A stretch of 64,000 nucleotides of DNA, taken from the NCBI GenBank assembly GCA_032622095.1, contig CP136065.1, forward strand, positions 215,802,151 to 215,866,150, in the 5' to 3' direction. The notes beneath the pieces were generated by a model. It worked only from the letters and a program-made list of their open reading frames with translations. It searched no databases and was not told the DNA's origin. This DNA is from Siphonodentalium dalli (Eukaryota; Mollusca; Scaphopoda; Gadilida; Siphonodentaliidae). Positions 23,863 through 35,206 of the stretch are shown in pieces (the first letter of the stretch is position 1; each line of letters begins with the position of its first letter). The translations under genes and the position numbers were made by a program.

Positions 23863-24737
23863 ACTCCCATATATAATAGAATGCACTGCTCAGAACTGCC
23901 ACTAACACAATTAGACGAATTATATGTTGTTGAGTCGTTTCCGGCCGAAGGCCGGGTAGGGTGGTCGGACTGCAGTGTGCAAGTCCCTTCACCCTGATGA
24001 CGAATTATATGCAAGTTCCTGTTACATTTATAGAGCACATGTCTGGCAGCACAAGTGTTCATGTCTGAATGGTAGTTGATCAATGACTGGTCGGCAGGTG
24101 TTTATTGTGATCACATATACTCCACTGGCAGGCTTTGCTTACTTAGTGAATGGATGTAAGGATAACACCCAGGTTTAATTGCTTTAGTTGATAATGGTTC
24201 TAACTAAGGTAGATTAGACAGGGTATGTACGTGGATTAGAAAGAAAAAATCCAGCCTGGGCAATTTTATTTCAACCAGCCCGGCAGATTGGAAACACAAT
24301 TTTTTTTTTTTTGTGCATTATCAAAAATTATTGACTGTACACTTAAAAGCCTTAAAGATATGGTAAGCGGTAAGCGTTGGTTGTGGGTTTTGCTGTTAAA
24401 ATAGTCACATCCGTCAAAACTGCCATAAACAGAAAGATTATTATATTATAGACCATCTGTTTTTATAACGATCATATATCGCGTAAATTGCATGTTATTG
24501 TCAAGTTAATACTCTGTGTTATGTAAACAAATGCCATGTTATGTACCAGTACATGCAAACAAATTGTATGTAAAGAGTATGCGATAGCAAAACAGTCAAC
24601 ACCTGTGAAAGCCCACTAAGTGAACTTTGGTTAGAACTGCCACCAAGTTGTTTACTACATAAAGGTATAGCGCTTGCTAATTCTCACCACTCAAGATTTT
24701 GGTGTTGAATGGGTCACCATGAATCACTCTACTGTAA

Positions 24738-25290
24738 AAATCGCCACCGTATTGAGTGTTTTGCTTATCGCTTACTCTTTACGTGTTGTATATAAACAAA
24801 CTGTCGGCTTACAAAAAGTTTTCTGTGGATAATAATCGCCACCGTATTGAGTGTTTTGCTTATCGCTTACTCTTTACGTGTTGTATATACCGCTATACTT
24901 AAAGTAATTGACCACCAATAACGTGGTGTCACCCCGTTAATATGGCGGTACTATACCGCGGTATCCTCCAATACCGTGGTACTGATACCGCTTGTTAACG
25001 CGAACAAGTATATGTGAGTAAATACCTCCCCTCAAAGAGTTCCATGAAAATCACTGCGGTATTCAACAAAATTAATGCGGTGCCCGCTAAAAGACCACGG
25101 TATCATTATCGCCCAATACTGTAACTCCACAGCCATGACCGTCTCGATACCGCTACCGCTTATTACCGGTATCACCGCGGTCATGACCGGGGTATCACCC
25201 CGTTTTTCTGGTCAATTACTTTGAGAATAGCGGTAAACAAACTGTCGGCTTACATAAAGTTTTCTGTGGATAATATCGCGTTCATACTAT
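24738..25290 (+). repeat. ~100-bp tandem duplication interrupted by a family h element
   Basis: The unit with ATCGCCACCGTATTGAGTG, GCTTATCGCTTACTC, GTGTTGTATATAAACAAAC and AAGTTTTCTGTGGATAAT occurs twice. The first copy (24738-24835) is intact; the second is split at GTATA|AACAAAC by 24890-25233. Confidence 0.85.
24890..25233. mobile_element. Family h TA-target element, small copy
   Basis: Ends CCGCTATACTTAAAGTAATT and the inverse of CCGCTATTCTCAAAGTAATT match at 23 of 25 positions. TA lies on both sides (24888-24889, 25234-25235). The intact paralogue GTTGTATATAAACAAAC at about 24785 is the empty site and proves a TA duplication. The interior repeats ACCGCGGTAT-like dyads. TA duplication fits the Tc1/mariner/pogo group. 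Confidence 0.85.
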
Positions 25291-25596
25291 CATTAATACT
25301 ATACTATTAGTATATTCTTGAGAAAATTTTCATAATTTGGTAACTGTTATTTCTAAATTATAAAATATAACGAAGGCCATCCGTGCATTTAAATTTAAAC
25401 CTAAATGATTAAGTTATTTTGTAGGGGTGCCACGATTAATCGTATAATCGATGAACCATTGATAAAGCCGATAATCGATTACGATTTCCATCGTCGATTA
25501 ATCTGCGTTCTTTATTTGGACGAGGAAAATGCTGGGTATTATTGAATACAGGTTTTGTTTTACACAGTTTAATCTATAACGGAGGGGTTTAACTTA

Positions 25597-25812
25597 CAGT
25601 AATGCCCTAAGTAATTGACCCCTTAACCACAGGGAATTATGGGTAACTTTTCAGAATTTAGTCGGAAATATGGCTTGTTGCCATTCATCGGAAACCTCTC
25701 AGTGAGAGCTTTCTGATGAATGGCAACATTTAAGCCATATTTCCGACTAAATCCTAAAAAGTTACCCATAATTCTGCTGTGGTTAAGGGGTTGATTACTT
25801 AGGGCATTACTG
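25597..25812. mobile_element. Family g TA-target palindrome (CAGTAATGCCCTAA)
   Basis: Almost the whole 216 bp is one palindrome: CAGTAATGCCCTAAGTAATT ... inverse. Arms contain CACAG...GAATTATGGGTAAC, GGATTTAGTCGGAAATATGG-like sequence and TGCCATTCATCGGAAA. The right end reads ACTGG, so the right TA is lost, and a family h element starts 8 bp on. Confidence 0.85.
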
Positions 25813-25820
25813 GAAGCATA

Positions 25821-26822
25821 CCGCTATCCTCAAAGTACATGCAATTTACTTGAAAAACGGGGTGATACCAAGGTAATGACTGCGGTATATAAAATTTGTC
25901 ATCTGCATGAATTTTTTTTTTGTGGAAATCACAGTGGTGAGAAGTTTGAACTTTTTTGATATTATTGTGAGGAAACAGTGTTCTTCCAGACAACATACAT
26001 TGTAGGGGGCTATGCTTCAAAAAATCTTGTTTTTGTGTCCCACGGGCCTGAAAATCACTTATTTTGGCCATTTTTGCATCAAATTTTTATTTTTCAGGCA
26101 CACAATCAAGGGGCATATCTCTTGCTACCCCCATTAATATGATAATCTCCGTATCAAAATCTTAAAGCCTGGTATGTGCTCAACGCAGGCATATACACAC
26201 TGTATATATGTTGTGGGTTCACATTTCAGTTATTTTTCAATGAATTGATGCCCCTCTTATATCTGCACCAATCCCTGCAGAAACTGTGGAGTGTCACCTA
26301 TACTGTATCCACAGTGGTAAGGAGATGGTCAGTGCAGTGACGTTACTGTACCGTGCTGTTAAGATACCACGGTTTATTAGCGTGTTGTCACACCAAAAGT
26401 TGAAAAAAGAATATGTTCAGAGAATCTCATTAAGTTACACTGATATAAGGAGAATCACTGAACTTGATGTTCATGCCTGTATTTGTAAAGCCAGTAAATG
26501 TGGCCTGACATCAGGCGATGGGTGGAGTTTATAATTTGACAGCCCAAACAATGTCCACAACTTCAAAGTCACGTAAAGTTAACAGCGGGCTACATTGTGG
26601 GGCACTCGGCTGGAAAATTACATTGAAGACCAATCATGTCGCATTCACAAAGTACACGTGATTTTTTAGTAACATGTTTACTGTTGTAACTGTTTTAAAT
26701 ATTCCTTTGATTTGCTTTAAATCCTGCATGCATCGCGGTTTCGAAGTGGTAACCTTACCGTGATATCACCGCAGTATTACCATGTTATACCGGTAGGTGG
26801 TCAATTATTTTAAGGATAGCTG
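25821..26822. mobile_element. Family h element, 1.0-kb copy
   Basis: TA-bounded (25819-25820, 26823-26824). The left end is CCGCTATCCTCAAAGTA; the right end is GGTCAATTATTTTAAGGATAGC. Interior sequence such as GATATAAGGAGAATCAC, GGAGTTTATAATTTGACAG and GAAGACCAATCATGTC is shared with the copy at 52237-53118. No clear transposase; an open frame at 26286-26534 has no recognised domain. Confidence 0.75.
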
Positions 26823-26952
26823 TATAATACGTCTTTAAGAATGAAATTTAAAATTAAACTGGGTCTCGTATTTTGATGGTAAGTAATATGTGTAATTTTC
26901 AAAGAGCCATGTATTTTTCATGATTTCGAAAAAGTTGATTAAGTGAATGCTA

Positions 26953-27085
26953 CAGTAATGCCCTAAATAATTGACTCCTTAACCACAGCAGAATTATGGG
27001 TAATTTTTTCAGAAGTTAGTCAAAAAAATTACCCATAATTCTGCTGTGGTTAAGGAGTCGATTACATGTATTTAGGGCATTAGTG
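26953..27085. mobile_element. Family g palindrome, short copy
   Basis: TA-bounded, 133 bp. The arms CAGTAATGCCCTAAATAATT / inverse meet at a short loop; the CGGAAAGCTCTC centre is deleted. CATGTA has been added in the right arm. Confidence 0.85.
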
Positions 27086-27087
27086 TA

Positions 27088-28427
27088 CTTTAAGACAAGC
27101 AGTAAAGTTTTGGCACTTATCGCCGGTGACAGGTAGCAATTTTCAAATATACCTGACCCGGTCGTCCTTGTCGATCTATTTATATTTTGTCGGATAATAA
27201 TTGCCCCCCAAGTCTTCTGCTTTTACTGACACATCAAACATGAACCAACTATTGTGAGTAAGAAGTCCGGAATAATATCTTACAATTTATTTGCAATTAA
27301 GAAGAAATTAATCTTCAAATGAGTTTTAAATAGCTCTTAAATGTTCGTACTTGTGAAGCCTTTCTTGTGCTATCTCTCTTATATGGCACTAACAATTCTT
27401 ATTTGTGAAACATGATGATTGTTGTATGCTGAGTTTCTCAATCCTAAGGACAATTTTGACGAACAAAAGCCTTATTTGTTAGTATTAAATGATAAAATGT
27501 TCTTTTGACTGGCTGGCTACAACTGCACAATGAAAGTTATTAGACTTAGTAGACAGAAGAGGTATAAATTGTCAACTCAATGGTGCCCAGAGCAAGAATA
27601 AGTTTTAAAATCTCATACAAGAAGGAGGAGCGTGTTGTCAAAGGTGAACTCCCGGGGATTCGATTCCATGGTATCAAACAACATAGTCATAGAGGCCAAA
27701 CCATGCTTAGCACTTTAGGTTGAGAATGTCTTTATTTCTTTGTACTTTTGCTGTTTAGATAAGTATGATAAGCCATGTCTATTCACATTTATGAGAATAT
27801 ATAAACACATGGTGGTTTGTACATGGCGGTTTCACTCCAAAATACTCATAATTTTATTTGCTTTTGAATTTTTCCCAGTATACATGTACATGTAGATCGA
27901 TAAACATCTGAACTACCGGTACATGTACCTTTCTACGAGTATTCTGTAACCCAAAAAGATGCATTGATGTCATAAAAATACTACTGTGAACATGGTGTTT
28001 TGATTCCAAATAAAAACAGACATTTGCACGGCATGGAACAGAAAAGACTGTTCCGTGTTAGTTTATTCCTGATATAGTAGAAATAAAGAGCATTTGTTTG
28101 ACGTCTGGTGAAATTTTTTAAACGGTTTTAAAATGGCTGTGATTTTCACAAGTGTTTTTCAGATCAAATGAAGCCAGTATATCAATATTTTGTGCTTTTA
28201 TCGACGTATTTTCTTACCGCCTTCCAAATTACGTAGATAAAAGTTGTATGTTCGAATGAGCCATGTCCGTTTAATCAATTGTAATTTAATTACCTTAATT
28301 AATTGTAATTTATTTACCTTATGACTGGGGTGTTGATTATAAGATTCCATGGTGATAGCTCAGCTTGGGGGGAAGGATGTCCACATATTACAGGATTCTT
28401 TCGTTGATTCATTCTGACAGAGTTATA
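27088..28427. other. No recognisable gene
   Basis: AT-rich. A small palindromic GGAACAGAAAAGACTGTTCC sits near 28035. No exon with paired splice sites was seen. Confidence 0.4.
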
Positions 28428-28640
28428 CAGTAATGCCCTAAGTAAACGACTCCTTAAACACAGCAGAATTATGGGTAACTTTTCAGGATTTAGTCGGACA
28501 TATGGCTTGTTGCCATTCATCGGAAAACTCTCGGGGAGAGCTTTCAGATAAATGGCAACAAGCCATATTTCCGACTAAATCCTGAAAAGTTACCCATAAT
28601 TCTGCTGTGTTTAAGGAGTCGATTACTTAGGGCATTACTG
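28428..28640. mobile_element. Family g palindrome, full copy
   Basis: 213 bp between TA dinucleotides (28426-28427, 28641-28642). Arms are over 90% complementary along their length, with CTCTCGGGGAGAG at the centre. The open frame across it is an artefact. Confidence 0.9.
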
Positions 28641-29059
28641 TACATTTGTATATCTCAAGTTAGAATTACAGATATTTTGCATTCTAACTCCAGTGTCAAT
28701 AGTCAGAATTGAATGCTAGTTGTATTGCTATTAACCAGCATTGATAGAAGGAAACCAATATGTAGTCACATTGTAGCAAGTTTCGTCGGTGGATTTTTGT
28801 CAGAATAACAATTATTCCCTTTGTTGGTCGTGGAAAATAACAAGATTTGTAACACATTTAACATTGTTAGTTGTTACTAAAGTACCATTTGATTTGTATA
28901 TCTTTTGGTATAGTGTAAGCCATATGAGGGACACAATACCCTCATACAGTGGGTTTCAACCATTGAATTTATTCTATTTTGTATATTACTATCGAGACGA
29001 TATAGAATGAGATATTGAATACATAAGATTGAGTTTTGTAGCTATTGTTATTTATTTAA

Positions 29060-29460
29060 CCCTTTACCCAACAGAATGGCCCTGTGCCAATGCATTCTCT
29101 TATATATGCGAGTCGACCATAGGTCGCCTCGCATATATAAGAGAATGCATTGGCTTAACACATATATGATCAAATTATCAAAGAATGTAGAAAATATTAT
29201 AAGAAAAAATGTTAAAAAGTGTTAAAAAAAGATTTTTTTTAGGCCAATGCATTCTCTTATATATGCGAGGCGACCTATGGTCGACTCGCATATATAAGAG
29301 AATGCATTGTCACAGGGCATAACTGTAACCATCACAATGTGGTCAATGAACCGGTTCCAATGATATCCATATTTGTATGGTGTTATTGAGACAGTCCGAA
29401 GATATTTTAGGCTGTTGAAGCTTTATTTGGGCGATTTTGGCCGATTTGTTGGGTAAAGGG
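29060..29460 (-). mobile_element. Family a TTAA MITE
   Basis: Inverse orientation: CCCTTTACCCAACAGAATGG leads into the hairpin pair; the unique subterminal region (CAATGTGGTCAATGAACCGG, ATATCCATATTTGTATGG) is at the right, ending TTGTTGGGTAAAGGG. TTAA at 29056-29059 and 29461-29464. Confidence 0.9.
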
Positions 29461-29477
29461 TTAAAGTCGGATGTTAA

Positions 29478-30119
29478 AGACATATTATGTACATGTTCGG
29501 GTGTGTGAAACTGCTAAGTTAGTATTCAGGCACTATGCCAATTGGAGGAATGCAACATTCTACTAACACGGCCGAAAATCTGAAGCAAATCGACCGTACT
29601 ACTCCATAGAAAACATCTTCTGAACTATGCTCAATTGTAAATATTTACTACTCGATTCGGGACACATCTATTGGCAATAAACTAACGAAAACAATTTCAC
29701 CATCGAGATCACTGCGTTTAATTAATACATATGAATGATGGTGTGTGTTGTAAATTTAGATATAATATTTGTAAAAATAACTACTTTGGACAAGATTATT
29801 CTCCATTTCTATTTGATCACCCTACCGAAGTGTTTCACATCACTTTAAGATTATTCTCCATTTCTATTTGATCACCCTACTGGAGTGTTTCACATCACTT
29901 TAAGATTATTCTCCATTTCTATTTGATCACCCAACTGGAGTGTTTCACATCACTTTAAGATTATTCTCCATTTCTATTTGATCACCCTACCGGAGTGTTT
30001 CACATCACTTTAAGATTATTCTCCATTTCTATTTGATCACCCTACTGGAGTGTTTCACATCACTTTAAGATTATTCTCCATTTCTATTTGATCACCCTAC
30101 TGGAGTGTTTCACATCACT
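29478..30119 (+). mobile_element. Element E with six-fold amplified 3' end
   Basis: It starts after TTAA (29474-29477), 13 bp beyond the previous MITE, with AGACATATTATGTACATGTT. The terminal 55 bp (AAGATTATTCTCCATTTCTA...CATCACTTT) is repeated six times from 29792 with exactly 55-bp period, each junction containing TTAA. The final TTAA is 30120-30123. Confidence 0.9.
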
Positions 30120-30121
30120 TT
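29792..30121 (+). repeat. 55-bp x 6 tandem repeat
   Basis: Units start at 29792, 29847, 29902, 29957, 30012 and 30067 and differ by only a few bases (CTACCGAAG, CTACTGGAG, CAACTGGAG, CTACCGGAG). The unit is the 3' terminus of element E. Confidence 0.95.
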
Positions 30122-30248
30122 AAACATACATGTTTGTAAAACACAAGTTCTGAAGAGCTTTTGACTGACTAAAAATTACACATAAAATAACAAAAACTTG
30201 TTATAGAAGTTAAAATAATAAAATATCTTCAATTGAAAATGTTATAGT

Positions 30249-30627
30249 CAGGGGCGCTGGAAGCATCTAAGGGCAGGGGGGGCGGAGCCTACAAAAAGGG
30301 CACTTTTCCGCAAAAAAAGGGCATTTTCTCCGCAAACTCGGGGAAAATAACCATAAATTCATTGTGGCAAAAATCCCTATTTTAATGGTATTTGTCCGTT
30401 TTTATGGCCGTTTTGTGATAAAATTGACAAAAAATTTATATTCCTTGTGAAATTGGTGGTATTTGGACCAAAAAAGTCACATTTTGCTATAAAAACACGA
30501 GATTAAACACACAAAAAGCATTTTCTGTCTCCAGAAAAAGGGCAAGTCCTGCCCCCGCTCGCCCCCCCTTGGTCAAGGGCAGGGGGTCAGCTGCCCCCTC
30601 TGCCCCACCTCTCTTCCGGCGCCCCTG
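30249..30627. mobile_element. hAT-type MITE (CAGGGGCGCYGGAAG ends)
   Basis: It starts CAGGGGCGCTGGAAGC and ends CTTCCGGCGCCCCTG. Flanks GTTATAGT (30241-30248) and ATTATAGT (30628-30635) are an 8-bp duplication with one mismatch, as expected for hAT. The 379-bp interior has GC-rich ends with GGGCAGGGGG and an AT-rich middle. No transposase. Confidence 0.85.
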
Positions 30628-30709
30628 ATTATAGTAGTGCAAGGTTGCAATTCTTATAAGTTATATGAAAATTTAAATTTAAGGGCAAATACCAGGAATG
30701 AGTGATTAA

Positions 30710-31192
30710 AGTGATGTGAAACACTCCTGTAGGGTGATCAAATAGAAATGGAGAATAATCCTGATCAAAGTAGTTATTGTTACGAATATTAATCCAAATT
30801 GACAACACACACTGTCATTCTGACATATTAATTAAATGCAGTGACTCTCGATTGCAAAATCATTTGTGTATGTTTATCACCGATAGTTGCGTCCCGAATC
30901 CAGAGGCAGGGACTCGGGAGAAGGTGGGCATGAGGTGTCTAATTGGTACCCAAATGGTGCCCTACTGGCTCGTTTGCCCCCTTGCCCTTTCGTGCTTCAG
31001 GCGTCCCTGTCCAGAGGTAAATATTTACAATTGAGCGTACCGGTAGTTCAGACTATGTTTCTATGGAGTGGTATGGTCGATTTCTTTGAAATTTTCGGCG
31101 ATGTTAGCAGAATGCTATATTCCCCAGGTTGGCATAATGCCTGAGTATTAACTTGTCAGTTTCACGCACCCAAAGAAGTCCCAAAGATGTCT
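30710..31192 (-). mobile_element. Element E, inverse copy with a nested hAT MITE
   Basis: TTAA (30706-30709) precedes AGTGATGTGAAACACTCCTG; the far end has AAAGATGTCT then TTAA (31193-31196). The body matches other E copies but is split at 30907-31009 by a 103-bp insertion. Confidence 0.8.
30907..31009. mobile_element. 103-bp hAT MITE nested in element E
   Basis: Ends CAGGGACTCGGGAG and GCTTCAGGCGTCCCTG are inverted (CAGGGAC). The 8-bp flanks TCCAGAGG (30899-30906 and 31010-31017) are identical, so the target duplication is exact. Very short for a hAT element. Confidence 0.8.
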
Positions 31193-31706
31193 TTAATTAA
31201 TTAAAGTTTATATTAAAAAAGTGGGTTGGGGATGCCTATGGGTTCTGGGCTGTTTCAGTGACTTTCTGCTCTGGTGTGTTACGGTGAGTGGCGCCTTATC
31301 ACAGGATAGTGATCATTAACACCCGCACCTCCCGGACCCCAAGCCCTGACCAGATGCGATATAAATTGTGAACTGAATGGGTGGGTTGAACTTGATGACC
31401 TCTTTGCTTCTTGTGTGATTTTGTCTTGACCTTCTTTTTCCTGGTTGAAATAAATTGGAAGCTGGAATTGAGTTCTGTAAAAAAAAAATGTAGTTTTTTT
31501 CTGAAAACCATTCCAAGGTTATATTCCAGTACACAAAACCTGGTTGTAAAGTCAAGAAGGAATTTTTTTTTTAAGTTTGAAAGATTGAATGGAGCCCACA
31601 AATGATGCACATCATGCTATGTTTTTTTAGTTAAATCAAAGTTAAGAAATTTAATTTTTTATGTTATTAAAAAGCTAAAAATATTAAAATAAGTTTTGTT
31701 GCTTAA

Positions 31707-32174
31707 CCCTTTCATGACGAGAGCTGCTCTGATGCAGCATTAGAGATCCTGTGCCAGTGCATTCTCTTATATATGTGAGTCTACCATAGGGAGCCTCGCA
31801 TATATACCATAAGAGATTGCACTGTCCAACAAGGTCAAGTTAAATATTGTTAGGCAAATGTATTCTCTTATATATGTGAGTCTCCCATAGGGAGCCTCGC
31901 ATATATACAATAAGAGATTGCATTGGCCAACAAGGTCAAGTTAAATATTGTTAGGCTAATGTATTCTCTTATATACATGTATGTGAGTCTCCCATAGGGA
32001 GCCTCGCATATATACCATAAGAGATTGCACTGTCCAACAAGGTCAAGTTAAATATTGTTAGGCTAATGTATTCTCTTATATATGCGAGGCTTTTCTTGGG
32101 AGACTCGCATATATAAGAGAATTCATTGGCACAGGGTTTTCTCAAAATTGCAGGAAGCTCCATTCATGCAAGGG
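31707..32174 (+). mobile_element. Family b TTAA MITE with four hairpin modules
   Basis: Left end CCCTTTCATGACGAGAGCTG after TTAA; right end GCTCCATTCATGCAAGGG before TTAA (32175-32178). Inside, three near-identical ~105-bp units (TTCTCTTATATATGTGAGTC ... CAACAAGGTCAAGTTAAATA) precede a final hairpin. The right TTAA is also the left TTAA of the next family a element. Confidence 0.85.
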
Positions 32175-32178
32175 TTAA

Positions 32179-32636
32179 CCCTTTACCCAACAAAACGGCC
32201 AAAAACGCCCAAATAAAGCTTCAAAAGCCTAAAATAACTTCGGTCTGTCTCAATAACACCATACAAATATGGATATCATTGGAACCGGTTCATTGACCAC
32301 ATTGTGATGGTTACAGTTATGCCCTGTGCCAATGCATTCTCTTATATATGCGAGTCGACCATAGGTCGCCTTGCATATATAAGAGAATGCATTGGCCTAA
32401 AAAAAAAAAATTTTTTAACACTGTTTACCATTTTTTCTTACATTTTTTAACAATTTTATAATTTTTTCTTACATTTTTTAACAATTTTTATAATATTTTT
32501 ATACATTCTTTGACAATTTTATCATTTTTAATATGTGTTAAGCCAATGCATTCTCTTATATATGCGAGGCGACCTATGGTCGACTCGCATATATAAGAGA
32601 ATGCATTGGCACAGGACCGCTCTGTTGGGTAAAGGG
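32179..32636 (+). mobile_element. Family a TTAA MITE, abutting a family b copy
   Basis: It starts directly after the TTAA that ends the previous element. Ends CCCTTTACCCAACAAAACGG and TGTTGGGTAAAGGG. Long spacer with three TTTTTCTTACATTTTTTAAC-type units between the mirrored hairpins. Confidence 0.9.
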
Positions 32637-32640
32637 TTAA

Positions 32641-33652
32641 GACCAGAACTTTATTGCTGTTTAAACTTTACATAAATTCTTGTTGTAATGAAGGAAGTTA
32701 TTAAAGTTAAATATATTTATCAAAGATAGTATGAGTACCATACATGTAAATGATACATGTTATTGTTGAATAAATAACAAACCAACTAACTGTTGGTCTC
32801 TAATTATAAGGGGTAGCCTTTGGTCTGTTACCTACCTTAATTTACAGAGGCTCATGGTAGAGACAACATGAAAGAATCGGGCTTGTTAAGCTGAGATACC
32901 CTGAATGGAAGGAGGTCTCGCCTGAGGGATTAAAAAATTGAATTATCTTGTCACTCACTTAATAAGAGTTAAGCGAGCATTGAGAACTATCGAGCATTGA
33001 GAACTATCGATAGGTTTATCAAACAGCATTATAAACCTATTTCTGACGAGCTCTTAGTTCGGCTGACCCAGAATAAACAGACCTGTATACTTACCAATTA
33101 TCATGTAGTGTCCTTATACTTACTTTTATAATCGCAAACCATTCCGTTTTGTTCGGACACAAAGTGTAAGTCACAGTCCAATGGGCCTCGATTTATTTTC
33201 TCGTTGAGAAGCGGTATTACTATGAGACATTCACAAACATTATCCTCCACTGTTGCACTTCACTTGAAAATTTTCTGCAGGAGTTTTCAAGATGATTAAA
33301 GTGCTCAAATCTCAATATCTTTATATTATGTTCAAGAACTCTTGAAATTTCTTCAGGATTATCTTCAGTTGTTTATTTTCTCTCTTTTGTATTTGGTGAT
33401 CTTTGCGAGTTATGTGGTAACCAAGACCCATCGTTGTGTTACCGTTATATAGTTTGTAAAGTTATTTTGTGTTATTTATGTTCAAACAGGATGGATAAAA
33501 TTCTTGAGAATATTAATAATTCTTCAATAATTTTGGATTTAGTGAACTTACATGTACAGTCGGATTGTGTTCTGGTGTCACATATGGTCCCAGTGTAGAG
33601 ATATTAAAATACTAAAATAATTTGTGTGGATTATTGTTCATTTTGCTGCTAG
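32641..33652 (+). other. Upstream flank of the first recognised exon
   Basis: No MITE is seen. A direct repeat GAGCATTGAGAACTATCGA occurs twice at about 32975 and 32993. A 36-codon frame starts at ATG 33491 just after an acceptor-like TTCAAACAG, but it stops at 33598 with no phase-compatible donor. The region may hold the promoter, 5' UTR or an intron end of the gene. Confidence 0.35.
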
Positions 33653-34037
33653 AGCAACTTTCACAAATCTTCAATGGTGCTAATATGTTGAACCTGGAAG
33701 TCATAGGATCCCGGCAGAATTCCAACCTCTCTGTCGAAAAACTGCATTTTGGAGAAAAGTCTAGTGTGACTCCCGCAAAGATTGAAAGGGCATTTACACA
33801 GTATCCGCTCAACTTACGATATCATTCTCAAAATCAGGGGCAGCTGCCTTTTGGTACATTTGCTTGGCAAAATGGAGCTACGAATGTGAATGAAAGGAAT
33901 AGACATAACAGAGACTGGAGAGTTCAGCCTTATGATAAACAGAACAAGGCCGTTGTTCATATAAAAGACTCCGAGTTCACTTTGAGTAAACTTCTTCAGG
34001 AGAAATTATCAAACGTAAAACACTCCACTGGTCAAAG
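33653..34037 (+). CDS. Coding exon 1 of an unrecognised protein
   Basis: An open exon of 385 nt lies between acceptor TTTTGCTGCTAG and donor AG|GTGAGT. Read from a previous exon it enters in phase 1; alternatively translation could start at ATG 33685 (A at -3), giving MLNLEVIGSRQNSNLSVEKL and so on. It leaves in phase 2, as the next two exons require. The product is polar and low in hydrophobics, with segments TPAKIERAFTQYPLNLRYHS and FTLSKLLQEKLSNVK, and no signal peptide or membrane span. Codon use and length of the open frame contrast with the AT-rich surroundings. I do not recognise a domain; it looks like a partly disordered intracellular protein. The intron that follows is ~8.7 kb and filled with TTAA MITEs. 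Confidence 0.7.
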
Positions 34038-34803
34038 GTGAGTTGAGACATGGATTAGAAAGTTGGTATTGCTCCAGGTACATGTATCTGCTTAAAGTGA
34101 TGTCACAACTTCAAGTCCTTCCCAAGTTCCCAGTGGTTACACATGAAAACATGATTGTCTGTAAAACAACTACTGGTATAATCAACAAGTACATGTAAAA
34201 ATAGATCAACATCATTCATATTGTCCCTATTAATAACTTTTCAATAATGTGATTTGAACGAATAAAATATCAAAGTCCAATCAAAACTTCACAGTGAAAA
34301 AGTAAAAACATTGAAATATAATCTGAAAATCAGATTTAAATTAAAATATTTGAATTACCTGCCAAATTAGAGATGTTTGTTAACAAATTTCTATAACAGT
34401 AATGTTAACATAACAGTCATTTCAACATGCAAAATATATTTTCTCACGTTCTTACGTTGGTGGTGATGAACGATTAACAAACTTGTATAATTTCTCACAT
34501 CTACTAGTACCGACTATGAAGGCCTTTACATCCCTTTAAAATTTCTCTTTCTTTTCCCACAACAATTTCTTGAACAACCAGGTTTTAATTCAATTAATTC
34601 ACTTAAAAATGGTTTAAAAGATTCATTCCCAGTAAAAAAAAAGGTTACACATTGTTCTAGAAATAGCAACAGTTACTGTCCAAGTTGTAGAACAAATTAG
34701 GGAAAAAATTGATTCCCTAATCATCATAAATTACAGATCCTATTGACTGGACTCTCTGACTTAAAATTATTATTTTATTCCTCTGCATCAATTCAAAATT
34801 TTA

Positions 34804-35117
34804 GGGAAGAGATCAACTCCTTGCAGAGTTCAGTCCCTTATGCAGGACTTACCGCTGCCAGCACCTACACATAATGTGAAGAAATCGCACATTGATTTAT
34901 TTGAGAATTTTGTAGGTTACAATTCATTCTGCATTATTTTGAGAAACTGAACTGTCCATATTCATTTGAAATATATATATTCATAGATCAAGCCAGAATG
35001 AATTGTAACTGACAATAAAAAAATGTTAGATTTAATTAAGAAAATACACGTGCCGGCAGCGGTCAGACATAGCATTGCAAGGGGACTGTACTCTGTTTTG
35101 TTGTCTTGATGGCAGTC
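34804..35117. mobile_element. Imperfect fold-back element in intron 1
   Basis: GGGAAGAGATCAACTCCTTG, GCAGAGTTCAGTCCC and GCTGCCAGCAC at the left face GTGCCGGCAGC, GGGACTGTACTCTG and GTCAGGGAAGAGAT at the right. An inner pair GGTTACAATTCATTCTG / CAGAATGAATTGTAACTGAC lies between. The element is old. Confidence 0.55.
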
Positions 35118-35206
35118 AGGGAAGAGATACACCATCTTTAATCATTTGGATTGCTCCTAAATAAGAGTTGTTTTGTGCTTTGAGATTTAATATAATGCCT
35201 TATTAA

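Noticed and set aside
31299-31610. 103-codon frame on the minus strand and overlapping frames on the plus strand
   Set aside because: Several frames overlap on both strands in low-complexity A/T-rich sequence, and there is no domain or splice support.
33491-33598. 36-codon frame preceding exon 1 as a first coding exon
   Set aside because: It ends in a stop and has no donor in phase 1, which exon 1 would need from an upstream exon.
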